Source of the DNA: Toxorhynchites rutilus septentrionalis
Lineage: Eukaryota > Arthropoda > Insecta > Diptera > Culicidae
Assembly: GCF_029784135.1 (NCBI RefSeq)
Contig: NC_073746.1
Span: 61,106,097 to 61,170,096, forward strand
Direction of reading: 5' to 3'
DNA length: 64,000 nt
The notes below the pieces were generated by a model. It saw only the letters and a list, made by a program, of their open reading frames with translations, did no database searches and was not told the origin of the DNA. The position numbers and the translations under genes were made by a program. Positions 23,733 through 32,812 of the stretch are shown here, piece by piece (position 1 is the first letter of the stretch; each line of letters starts with the position of its first letter).

Positions 23733-24131
23733 AGGTCCCTATGACCCAGTGGTTAGCGTGGCGTTTGCCAAGATGGGGGTTTCAGATTCGATTCCCGTTC
23801 GGGTCAGAAGTTCTATCGACATAGGTCGTTTTTCTGGCTTGCACCGGTTCAAGTGAACAATGGCTAGGATGTGGTGGAAAGAGCAAATGGGCATAGGCAG
23901 CCTTCAAGAAAACCTACAAAAACCCGGAAACAGCGAATTGCGGCGTCTTTGTCTAGTCCAGGTGGTACTCGGAACGTAAATCAGCAATATCACGATGATC
24001 ATCCTGCGAGATAGTGCGGTTGGTCGCAGGTCCTGCAAGCCACACCACAAAAATTCCAAGCAATGAATGATACACATTGACATTGAGAATCAGGCCATGT
24101 AGTAAAAACGTTAATCTAAAATAAATAAATA
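23733..24131 (+). mobile_element. tRNA-derived SINE (Feilai-like)
   Basis: The head has pol III box A-like text (TGACCCAGTGGTTAGCG, 23742-23758) and box B-like text (GATTCGATTCCCG, about 23786-23798). The body matches, inverted, the copy at 37644-38076, and the tail ends in AAAATAAATAAATA. Such SINEs are transcribed by pol III and moved by a LINE. The head is not a functional tRNA. Confidence 0.75.
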
Positions 24132-25121
24132 GTCGTCTTCGTGTGCCGCTCTCATTAACTATCTCTCGTTTCTAATTGAGGAATTCCTCAAAATTGTCCT
24201 CATTTTTTCCTGATGAACTTGGAACATGTGAGATGCTCTTTAGTAGCGGCTTCAGAGTAATCTGATACTTGCCCAATTTCTTGAATATCAATATCAAGTT
24301 GTTCTTTTGATTGTCCTTAAGGCTTTCAATTAGCGGCTCCAGCAATCCTGGAAAATGCGGCTTCTGCGAAAAATTTGCCTAAAATTCCTCTCAAAAAGCC
24401 ACATCTAGGAGCGGTGCATTGAGCGTTGAATTTGGAAAATTGTTACTAATTGTGAGTTTATTGATATATTTTTGCATGTACATTGCAGCCTTATTGTATA
24501 TGATAAATTGTATGCTTGACCCATTCTCACACCCACTCAGCGTTCAAAAGTGATTATTTCGAAAATGTTGAAATTCCAATGGAAAAACTTTTTTGATGTT
24601 CAAAACTCATCTGGCAAGACTTAAAAGAATCATTCTATCCAATATTTAACATTATAGTAGTTCTGTATAATGCTGGGCATTATACTTTTCTGGGGTGTTA
24701 TTTGATGGCTATCAACACATCAAACTTGGATGTATTTGTACTAAAGTTAAGTATTATGCATTGGAAGTAGTGAAAATATGTCTCCTATTAAACGGCTTAC
24801 AGTTTTCAATAATATTCGCATATTTGTCATGATATTACTAATAGTAACTTTCTCCGTTTTTGACCCAATCTCACCTTCATCGACGGTACATCATAAAATA
24901 AAAGAGATTTTTGGACATCAAAATTTTATGTCGGGTGATTTGGACAGTCTGTGGGATGATTTGGTCATTGTTGTGAATTATGAATAATGATGAAAGTGTG
25001 TGTGTTTCATCGATAAAAACATACTTATGTTTAGTAATTCAGGATAATATTTCAATCATTAGCAGTGATCTGGGATCGATACCAGGTGTCTAGTCCAGAA
25101 GCGAGACCAGAAGATGAAAGT
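24132..25121. other. no gene recognised
   Basis: AT-rich sequence without a convincing ORF. A 69-codon ORF at 24778-24987 (MSPIKRLTVFNNIRIFVMIL) has a hydrophobic start but no other support. Confidence 0.35.
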
Positions 25122-25853
25122 TAGCAGAGCATTTAAAATGTGATAATTTATACAAAAAAGTGTTACGAATTGAGCATTAATAGCATTTTTTCAAAGAAAA
25201 ACATGAAAAAGTCGTTGTTCGAAAAACTTTTTCCATGTAGATGTGCCCATCGTCCGATGTATGGAAAATTTTGTTGGAAATTTTAAGGACTATTTATATC
25301 TATTTCTTCCAGAATTTTAAAAGCATATGTTTTCGAAAAAAATGAATTTTAATTTTCAAAATATTTTTTTTAATTCTTTGATAATTTTTAATGAAAGCCA
25401 AAATAATTTCCTACATTCCATTCTTTGATTAAAATTTTGTAGGTCTGATATTTTTTTTCAAGTTTGTGAGTTTTTTCAACTTTTTTTTCGAAAAATCTTA
25501 ATTTAAAACTTTAAGATCTACAAAAAGATGGTCAGAGAACAAAATGAAGAAAATTACTTAGGTTTTCATTTAAAAATCAAAGAAAATTATCGAATAATTT
25601 TTTGGAAAAAAATTTCATTGAAAAAATATTTTGAAAATGAAAATTCATTTTTCTCGAAAACATATATTTTTAAAATTCTGAAAAAATAGATATAAATAGC
25701 CCTAAAAATTTCCAACAAGTTTTCCATACATCGGACGAAAGGCACATTTACATGGAAAAAGTTTTTCGAACAACAACTTTTTTCTTTGAAAATTTTAATG
25801 TTTAATTTGTAACATTTTTATGTATAAATTATCGCAATTTACATCCTCTGCTA
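25122..25853. repeat. 0.73 kb foldback with arms of about 300 bp
   Basis: The left arm starts TAGCAGAG (25122) and the right arm ends CTCTGCTA (25853). Matching inverted blocks include TTCGAAAAACTTTTTCCATG (25220) against CATGGAAAAAGTTTTTCGAA (25753), and CGTCCGATGTATGGAAAA against its inverse. Arms are roughly 85-90% alike with small indels and meet near 25450-25510. A transcript would be one long hairpin. Confidence 0.8.
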
Positions 25854-25919
25854 ATTTTTCTCTATTTAGAAACATGTCAAGAACATGTCGAACGTGAGAA
25901 TTTACACACAAAAATGTTA

Positions 25920-26550
25920 CGAGCAAAACTTTGTTTTTTCAGGAGTCTTCATACAAAAATGACTTATATTTCAAAAACAATAACAGATAGAAAGTTGACG
26001 CCTTCGACAAAAGTCCATATTTTGATAAGATCTAAAACTTTGTCGAACACACTATATAGCTATCTTGACTTTAAACAAAATTAGGATTAGTTGTATTTTT
26101 TTAAAGAAAAAATAATCTGAATCGGTCCAGTAGTTCAAAAATTATGAATTTTAGAATGAAATCATTTTTGGAAAAAACGAGAAAAATGATCTTATAGACC
26201 ATCGGTTAACTAAAATCATAACTCAAAAACGAAAAACAACGCCTCTCGGATTTTTGAATACGTTATGCAATAAACCTCAGTTTTCAAGAAAAAATATTAA
26301 AAAAGTGCCCTTGGTCCCGAGACATCGTAAACTGAAAAAAACAAACACAATCAATACTACAAAAACAAAATCCATTTTTGTGTTCTATAAAGTATTGCTA
26401 ATTAGCTTCAATTTGATATGTCGATCATCAAAATCGGTGCAGTAGTTCAAAAGTTATGAAAGTCATTATTGAAAAAAGAAAAAAAGTTCAATTTTCGAAC
26501 CACCCTAAAATTTAAATAAGCATCCTAATGAAAAAATAAAAGAAAATACG
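25920..26550. repeat. AT-rich dispersed repeat
   Basis: The block at 26260-26550 is collinear with 60190-60515, including AGCTTCAATTTGATATGTCG, CACCCTAAAAT and a shared end AAAATACGGG. The first part repeats similar words (AATCGGTCCAGTAGTTCAAA at 26110). Confidence 0.7.
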
Positions 26551-26668
26551 GGTATAATATTATACAGGTCGGACTCGATTATCCGGAGTATTGATTTTTT
26601 TTTCACTCAGGATAATCGAATTCTCCGGATAATCGAGTCAAAAAAATGTTTTTTCATTGTTTTTTTTG

Positions 26669-26824
26669 TATTTTTTTTTTATCTGTATTATAGTGATTTT
26701 CAACTCATTTGGCTGGTTCGTCACTTTTACTTCCATTTTTGGAAGAATGTCGGGAGTGAGAATTGAACTCGTGACCTTCAGCGTGAGAGGCATGGATGTT
26801 ACCACTACGCCAGATCGCCTCCAC
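26669..26824 (-). mobile_element. short tRNA-derived SINE, copy 1
   Basis: On minus it starts GTGGAGGCGATCTGGCGTAG, with box A-like TGGCGTAGTGG and box B-like GAGTTCAATTCTCAC, and ends in a poly(A) tract. It is flanked by the direct repeat GTTTTTTTTG (26659-26668 and 26825-26834). It is about 155 bp and nearly identical to 54525-54680. Confidence 0.8.
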
Positions 26825-27385
26825 GTTTTTTTTGCATGTATTTTTTGTTTTTTTGAATATAAAAGAGGAATTTTCTCACATGAAAAAAATAAATTTATCC
26901 AGATTCCCTCAGGAGGTGATAGGCGATCATATTTGATGAAAAAAAATCCTTCTACACATATGTTCGAATTTCAACAATGACAGAGTTATAGAACTTTTTT
27001 TCTGTTTCGGACTCTGTTGCCTCAAACTGGTCCTACATTAAAAAGTACGATACGGAAGACAACTCTGTTGCCTTCATTTGTAAGATGAGAAAATTTAGTA
27101 TAGGATATAGTAGTGGAACATCTAAATTAGTGTATTTTAATAACATTTTGGGAGTGAAAAACTTAAAGGTTGATAATTTCTAATGTGTTATTATTACTTT
27201 TATCCTAAAAATTGTACTAATTGGATTGTTCCTATCAATTAAATTGAAGCTCTCAACCCGCTCTACAATTTGTTCTTTGACATCCAAATTCTATCTCTCT
27301 TAATTTGGGTGCAATATCGATATAAAGAATTCCTGGTAAAAAATCAAGCAAAATCTCCAAAAATCACTATTTTTACCCCACTGTA

Positions 27386-28639
27386 AAGGGTGTGTCACAT
27401 CAAACAAAAATTCAGCTTTCGCTTATAATCAGATAAGAGTGTATAGATCACGTTGGCCATGCTTCACTGTCAATTTTTCGTAAATTTGGAAAAATGTCGT
27501 CGAACGAAAAAGAGCGTCGTGAATTAATCCTGTGCACTCATTTCGAGAATCCGGAGTTGTCACATCGGGACATCGTTAAGATGCTGGGAATCGTCCAATC
27601 CACGGTCAGCAGAGTACTAAAACGATACTTCGAGAACCTAACCATCGACCGAAAGGTGAAGAACGGCAAAAATGGATGATCCGTCAGTGAAAAAGATCAC
27701 AAGCGCGTAGTTAAGCAGTTTAGACGTGATCCGAGAAGTTCGGTCCGGGATGTCGCCAATAAGCTGAATTTGTCAAGTTCATTTATCCAGCGGACCAAGC
27801 AGCGGGAGGGCCTGCGTACATACAAGGTTCAGAAGGCTCCTAACCGCGACGAAAGGCAAAACATGGTGGGGAATACGCGAGCCCGGAAGCTGTACACCGA
27901 AATGCTGACGAAGCCGCATTGCCTGGTAATGGACGACGAAATCAACGTCAAAGCGGACTTTCGTCAGCTGCCGGGCCTGTTGTTCTTCTCCGCAGAGGAT
28001 AAATTCAGCGTTTCGGAGGAGATTCGCAAGCAGAAACTATCCAAGTTTGCCAAAAAGTACATGGTGTGGCAAGCGATCTGCTCTTGCGGAAAGCGGAGCG
28101 CCCCCTTCGTGATGACCGGCACGGTAAACGGGCAGGTTTACCTTAAGGAGTGCCTACAGAAGCGCTTACTACCACTATTGAAGCAGCACGAGGGCCCGAC
28201 CATCTTCTGGCCGGATCTCGCTTCGTGCCACTATTCAAAGGACGTGTTGGAGTGGTACGAAACCAACGGGGTCACCTTCGTGCCAAAGGAAATGAACCCG
28301 CCCAACGCGCCGGAGCTTCGCCCAATAGAGAAATATTGGGCGATTATGAAGCAGGCCCTCCGGAAGAACCCAAAAGTTGTCAAATCGGAGGCGGACTTCA
28401 AGAGAAAATGGATTTCTGTTAAAAAAAAACTACAACCTGACGTTGTACAGAACCTTATGGACGGGGTAAAGAGGAAGGTGCGAGCATACGGGCTTGGGCT
28501 CGAAGTATGAATAAAAAGAAAATGCCAAAAGTTGTTTAATAGTTTTTATTTTACTGTCTAAAATTTTCAAAAGGATCGGTCTACTGGGCGAATTTCTACA
28601 GCGTTTTTTCCGTGATGCAATTTGATGTGACACACCCTT
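27386..28639 (+). mobile_element. DD37E transposon with AAGGGTGTGTCACATCAAA termini
   Basis: Perfect inverted ends of about 19 bp (AAGGGTGTGTCACATCAAA) flanked by TA (27384-27385, 28640-28641). Length 1254 bp, with one transposase gene occupying most of it. The exact termini suggest a fairly young insertion. Confidence 0.92.
27494..28510 (+). pseudogene. DD37E transposase with a single nonsense codon
   Basis: The frame opens at ATG 27494 (MSSNEKERRELILCTHFENP), has two helix-turn-helix halves, and ends at 28510 with the same frame throughout, about 338 residues. The only break is TGA at 27677-27679, between KNGKNG and SVSEKDHK. Catalytic residues: Asp in VMDDEINVKADF, Asp in FWPDLASCHYSKD and, 37 residues on, Glu in RPIEKYWA. 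So it is DD37E of the IS630-Tc1-mariner superfamily. The element could be cross-mobilised because its ends are intact. Related to the open copy at 49230-50249 but clearly a different subfamily. Confidence 0.9.
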
Positions 28640-28730
28640 TACATGTAATAGCCACTCTAATTTCACCTGGTTGAAAGGTTACATTTCTTCTTGAAATAAG
28701 TCATATTTGAAATATAAAAAAAAATGTTTT

Positions 28731-31700
28731 TTTCTATTTTTTTGGCAGACTTATCTCACTTCTTAACTAGGCGAACCTTGCCAGAATTTTCACCTGCCCC
28801 CGGGCTTCTGAATGCCAAAGGGGGACTAGGCTCTGCGGAATGCACGTATCTGCATGCTCGTGCTGTTTTAGTCCTGACCGAGGAATTGTCGGACAATCGC
28901 GCAGGTGCTAAGGATGACCGACTTTTGGATGCCGGCCAATTCCTTCTCGATGTTCAACACCTTTAGCGCTTCCAGAAGTGTCTTCGGGATAATTCCAGTT
29001 CCAGAGAGAACGACTGGAACAATTCTTGGGACCTCCCTTAGCCCCCACAGTTCCTTGAGCTCCACGGCTAATGGTCGGTACTTGCAGATTTTGCGACCGT
29101 GGGTCTCCTCCAGATTCTGGTTCAGTGGAATAGCGACATCGATGATGGTGACTTTGCGGTCGCTCTTGTCGTAAACCATTATATCTGGGCGGTTGTGGTG
29201 GATCGAGAGGTCGGTCAGAACAGTGCGATCCCAGTACAGCTTGAAACGGTCATTTTCCAGGACAGGTGCAGGCAGGTACCGGTAGTTTGGTACGTTGTCT
29301 TCCAGCAGAGCACATTGGAGCGCCAGTTGTCGATGAACAATACGGGCCACGTTGTTGTGGCGCTCGGTGTAGGCTGCGTTGGCCAAAACGGGACAGCCTC
29401 CCATAATGTGCTCTATGTTTTCACCTGGTTGATGGCACATCCGGCAAATGTCATCAACGTCTTGATGCCAGACGTACCGCCTGCAGTTTCTCGTCGGCAT
29501 TATCCTGTCCTGGATGGCTATCATGTCGGCTTCTACTACTGAAGAGAGTTCACCACGCGTTAGCCACAGATTAGATGCGGCCTTGTCGACGTGTGGCCGG
29601 TCCAGTTGATGGGGGTGGGCACCATGCACTGCCTTCTGCTTCCAAGCTGCAATCTTCTCCTCCACTGTCTGCAGATTGCAGTTGAGTTGGTACTCCGCTT
29701 GCGCCAAGTGCAGAGCGCTGTATCCTCTGTCGGCGGCGCAGACAGCCCGGTATAGCGCGTTTTGGTTGGCGCGTTCTGCGAAGTACTCGCGCAGTTGTTG
29801 TACCTGGGCAACACACAGTGCAGATATGTCGACTATTCCAAGTCCCCCTTCTTTGCGTGGCAGTGAAACTCTCTCCAGTGCCGATTGAGGATGGTGCATT
29901 CCGGCCTCTTTGAATGCTTTCCTCATCCTCCTCTCAAGGTCCTCTAGGTCAGTTTTGCTCCATTTGACTACACCAAAACTGAAGGTCAGCAGGGGAACCG
30001 CGAATGTGTTGATCGCGCGTACCTTGTTCCCCGCGTTGAGGAAAGTCCTCAGGACACAGTTCACTCGACTCAAGAACTTGTCTCGTAGCTCCGTCTTGAT
30101 GTCGGAGTGGCGAATCCCGGTGAGCTGTCGGAATCCAAGATATTTATAGGATTCGCCACGAACCATGTCTCTTATAAAATCGCCGTCATAGACCCCGTAG
30201 CCTCCGGATTCGGTAAGCTGCCCTTTCAGCAGATGGACACAGCGGCACTTGTCGAGGCCGAACTCCATACAGATGTCCCTGCTTATTTCTTCGACAACCC
30301 GGATAGCTACACCTAGACGCTGACGTGAATCAGCGTAGACCTTGAGATCATCCATGTAGAAGGTATGGGTCACTTCTTCGTGGGCGCCGTCGCCATACGT
30401 TATTTTATAGCCATGACCGTTTCTATTGAGCGTCCTACTGAGGGGGTTCAGTGCCAGACAAAACCAAAGCGGGCTGAAAGAGTCGCCTTGGAATATCCCC
30501 CTCTTTATCTGCAGCGTTCTAGACTGCAACACATTTTCCCCATCACTGAGGTGCAGAGACGTACTCCACTGCCTCATCGCATGCTGCAGGAACCTAACGA
30601 CGACGGGATCAATTTTGTAGAGCTCCAATACCCGGACGAGAAACGAGTGAGGTATGGAGTCATAAGCCTTCCTGTAATCGATGTAGGCCATACTTAGGTT
30701 CCGCTGGTTATATACCGCCTGGCCGACTATGGCTGCGTCGATGATGGCCTGGTCTTTGCAGCCATGCGTATTTTTCCTGCATCCTTTCTGCTCTTCTGCG
30801 ATGATGTGATGCTGTTCGCAGTGAGCAGAAACTTTGGCGGTAATTATGCTGCTCAGTATTTTGTACAGACTCGATAGGCACGTTATCGGTCTGTACTTTG
30901 ATGGGTTCAATGTGTTGCTGTCTTTCGGGAGGAGGAAGGTGAGGCCACGGGTGGCGAATTCAGGAAGGTTGTGTGGGTCACGTAGCACCTTGTTGAAGCA
31001 CTCAGCTATCTTTGGATGTGCGACGGTCAGCTTCTTGTGCCAAAAGTTCTGGACACCATCGGGGCCCGGTGCTGCCCAGTTCCTCAGGTACCGCGAGGCT
31101 TCGCGGACATCGTTCTCTCCGACGATGATAGCTGGCATCTTTCCAATTTCACCACAACTCTCCTCCTCCCGTCTTAACCACATTTGCCCTTCGCGATGTT
31201 GTACTGGGGTTTCCCAAATACCAGCCCAGAAGTTCGTCACATCGCTAATATCTGGCAAACCTTCGCGGTAGTCGGGCTTCTCGTCGCTAATGTGGTCGTA
31301 GAACGCTTTTTCGTTATCTCTGAACATCCGATTTTGTTCCTGGCGCTTTGCAGAGTCAGAGTAACGTTTCAGCCGTTTAGTTAGGACGCTCAATTGCTGT
31401 ACCAGTGTGTCGAGTTTTTCCGTCAGCTGGTGAGCTCCCAGCTGGCGAAGTTCAGTAGGCCGCACGATCACAGCAACTTGGCGACATAATTTCACCGATC
31501 TGCTGCCTCTTTTGTACGCCATCAGTCTTCCAATTGCGGCGCGCTTGTTTAGGATCCGTTGCTCCAATCTCCTTCGCCATGGAGGCTCACGCCTTTCACG
31601 GAGATGTTGGAGCAGTCCGCCTCTTGGCCTAATACGGTATCCTAAACTTTTGACGGTCGCCACAGCAGCACAGTAAACTTTCAGTTGCAGCTCCTCCATG

Positions 31701-32812
31701 TTCTCAGCATCAACCAAGTGCAGCGGAAGAACGTGCTCGTTCATGAGCTTTACTGCACTTGTCAGCCTGCGGGAATGCTGCAACTTCGGGATCCTGGGGC
31801 GCGACAAAGGGTCCGTGTCGCGGAACTGTGAGATCGCCTCGTCGTAATGGAAGACCAGATCGCGTAGTAGTTGTTGATCTGGCTGTGGATCTTCCGGCTC
31901 AGGGGGTTGTTGTACTGTGGCCTCCACTGGTGCTGATTCGCGTGCCCCACTCGCGAATGAATTGCTCAGCCGTACTGAACTTCGTCTCGACACATCGCTT
32001 GCTCTGCTTGTTCTGGAGCTTAGTTCTCTCTGCACCTGCTGCTTGATCTCGTCGACTTGCGTTTGGGAGAGCATATTGTTGCGTACAATCGCTCTACGCC
32101 TCGCGTTCATCGCGTTTTGGTCAAGCCTCCCGACGAACTCTGGATACGCTTCCTCGAACATTGCGAGTATTCGAGGGCGACCGCTCATGTCCGTCTCCAA
32201 AGCAGTGCAGATGTAATAGGCGCGGATCACGAATTCATTCATTTCGTGTGTCCACATGATCCGTCGCCTAGTAGTACCCACAAGTGTGGACGACTGTCGT
32301 CTGACAGTCGCAACACGCCTCGTAGGCGCAGCGTTTCGTTGGTGATGTCGATGGCTGCTGTTTCCGTGTGGCGGTAGCTCTTCGGGTTGAACCCGGCTGG
32401 TGGCCCGCTCTTGCACATCGCCCTCCAGCCGCTGGCCGCTCGCTCTTACGCCCGTTCCAGGACCAGCTCCAGTTCGGGGACCCTCCTCGGGTGATCGCAT
32501 TCGTAGTATTCGTCTTGACCTTAGCTCCATTGTCTGGGTGTATCTCCTTTGCCCGGGAGACAGCGGGTTGGCAAGGCCTCCATGACCCGGGAGGCCTTCC
32601 CCGGGAGAGATATAGCGCTCTGACTCGCTCGCAACCCCTCACTTAGCCACTTTCGACACCCGTTCTCGGAGCCAAGACCAGGTGTGTGTTTCCAGTTCAC
32701 GCCCGATCTAAAAATGTCGTCATATGATCTTCGTGGAGGCGTGAGATAGGAACATTTGAGACCAACAGGTAGGCTCCTACCCTAGTGTTGATCCCCATTT
32801 GAGAACGATTTT
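28731..32812 (-). mobile_element. LINE with restriction-like endonuclease, copy A
   Basis: Runs from a 5' UTR of about 280 bp (32812-32531) through the ORF to a 3' UTR ending GATAAGTCTGCCAAAA and an A-rich tail near 28731. Its 5' end abuts the A-rich 3' end of copy B directly, so the two are head to tail. The 5' UTR contains a palindrome GGTAGGCTCCTACC (32768-32781) enclosed by CAACA/TGTTG. Offset between equivalent bases of the copies is exactly 4080 bp. Confidence 0.85.
28868..32530 (-). CDS. LINE polyprotein, copy A (1220 aa): Myb-like, RT, zinc finger, endonuclease
   Basis: A single open frame of 1220 residues. Residues about 85-155 contain a Myb/SANT-like domain (IMWTHEMNEFVIRAYY). The reverse transcriptase lies about 480-850, with AAPGPDGVQNFWHKK, IKRGIFQGDSFSPLWF and the catalytic FYMDDLKVYA (Met at 726), then YKYLGFRQ. 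A CCHC finger is C1029, C1032, H1041, C1046. A PD-(D/E)XK-like endonuclease follows: HHNRPDI (Asp1116) and TIIDVAIP (Asp1131), then a Lys-rich helix. This order matches early-branching LINEs with restriction-like endonuclease, such as R2, NeSL and related groups, which often insert at specific sites. It looks intact; the clade is not resolved. Confidence 0.88.
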   Translation of the reverse strand: MELRSRRILRMRSPEEGPRTGAGPGTGVRASGQRLEGDVQERATSRVQPEELPPHGNSSHRHHQRNAAPTRRVATVRRQSSTLVGTTRRRIMWTHEMNEFVIRAYYICTALETDMSGRPRILAMFEEAYPEFVGRLDQNAMNARRRAIVRNNMLSQTQVDEIKQQVQRELSSRTSRASDVSRRSSVRLSNSFASGARESAPVEATVQQPPEPEDPQPDQQLLRDLVFHYDEAISQFRDTDPLSRPRIPKLQHSRRLTSAVKLMNEHVLPLHLVDAENMEELQLKVYCAAVATVKSLGYRIRPRGGLLQHLRERREPPWRRRLEQRILNKRAAIGRLMAYKRGSRSVKLCRQVAVIVRPTELRQLGAHQLTEKLDTLVQQLSVLTKRLKRYSDSAKRQEQNRMFRDNEKAFYDHISDEKPDYREGLPDISDVTNFWAGIWETPVQHREGQMWLRREEESCGEIGKMPAIIVGENDVREASRYLRNWAAPGPDGVQNFWHKKLTVAHPKIAECFNKVLRDPHNLPEFATRGLTFLLPKDSNTLNPSKYRPITCLSSLYKILSSIITAKVSAHCEQHHIIAEEQKGCRKNTHGCKDQAIIDAAIVGQAVYNQRNLSMAYIDYRKAYDSIPHSFLVRVLELYKIDPVVVRFLQHAMRQWSTSLHLSDGENVLQSRTLQIKRGIFQGDSFSPLWFCLALNPLSRTLNRNGHGYKITYGDGAHEEVTHTFYMDDLKVYADSRQRLGVAIRVVEEISRDICMEFGLDKCRCVHLLKGQLTESGGYGVYDGDFIRDMVRGESYKYLGFRQLTGIRHSDIKTELRDKFLSRVNCVLRTFLNAGNKVRAINTFAVPLLTFSFGVVKWSKTDLEDLERRMRKAFKEAGMHHPQSALERVSLPRKEGGLGIVDISALCVAQVQQLREYFAERANQNALYRAVCAADRGYSALHLAQAEYQLNCNLQTVEEKIAAWKQKAVHGAHPHQLDRPHVDKAASNLWLTRGELSSVVEADMIAIQDRIMPTRNCRRYVWHQDVDDICRMCHQPGENIEHIMGGCPVLANAAYTERHNNVARIVHRQLALQCALLEDNVPNYRYLPAPVLENDRFKLYWDRTVLTDLSIHHNRPDIMVYDKSDRKVTIIDVAIPLNQNLEETHGRKICKYRPLAVELKELWGLREVPRIVPVVLSGTGIIPKTLLEALKVLNIEKELAGIQKSVILSTCAIVRQFLGQD

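Noticed and set aside
28905..32646. Many plus-strand ORFs of 60-147 codons across the LINE region, repeated 4080 bp further on
   Set aside because: They are antisense shadows of the 1220-residue LINE ORFs on minus; the duplicates match because the LINE is duplicated.
32761..32812. Complete HDV-like ribozyme at the 5' end of LINE copy A
   Set aside because: A strong hairpin is present, but I could not identify the paired segments required for the double pseudoknot.
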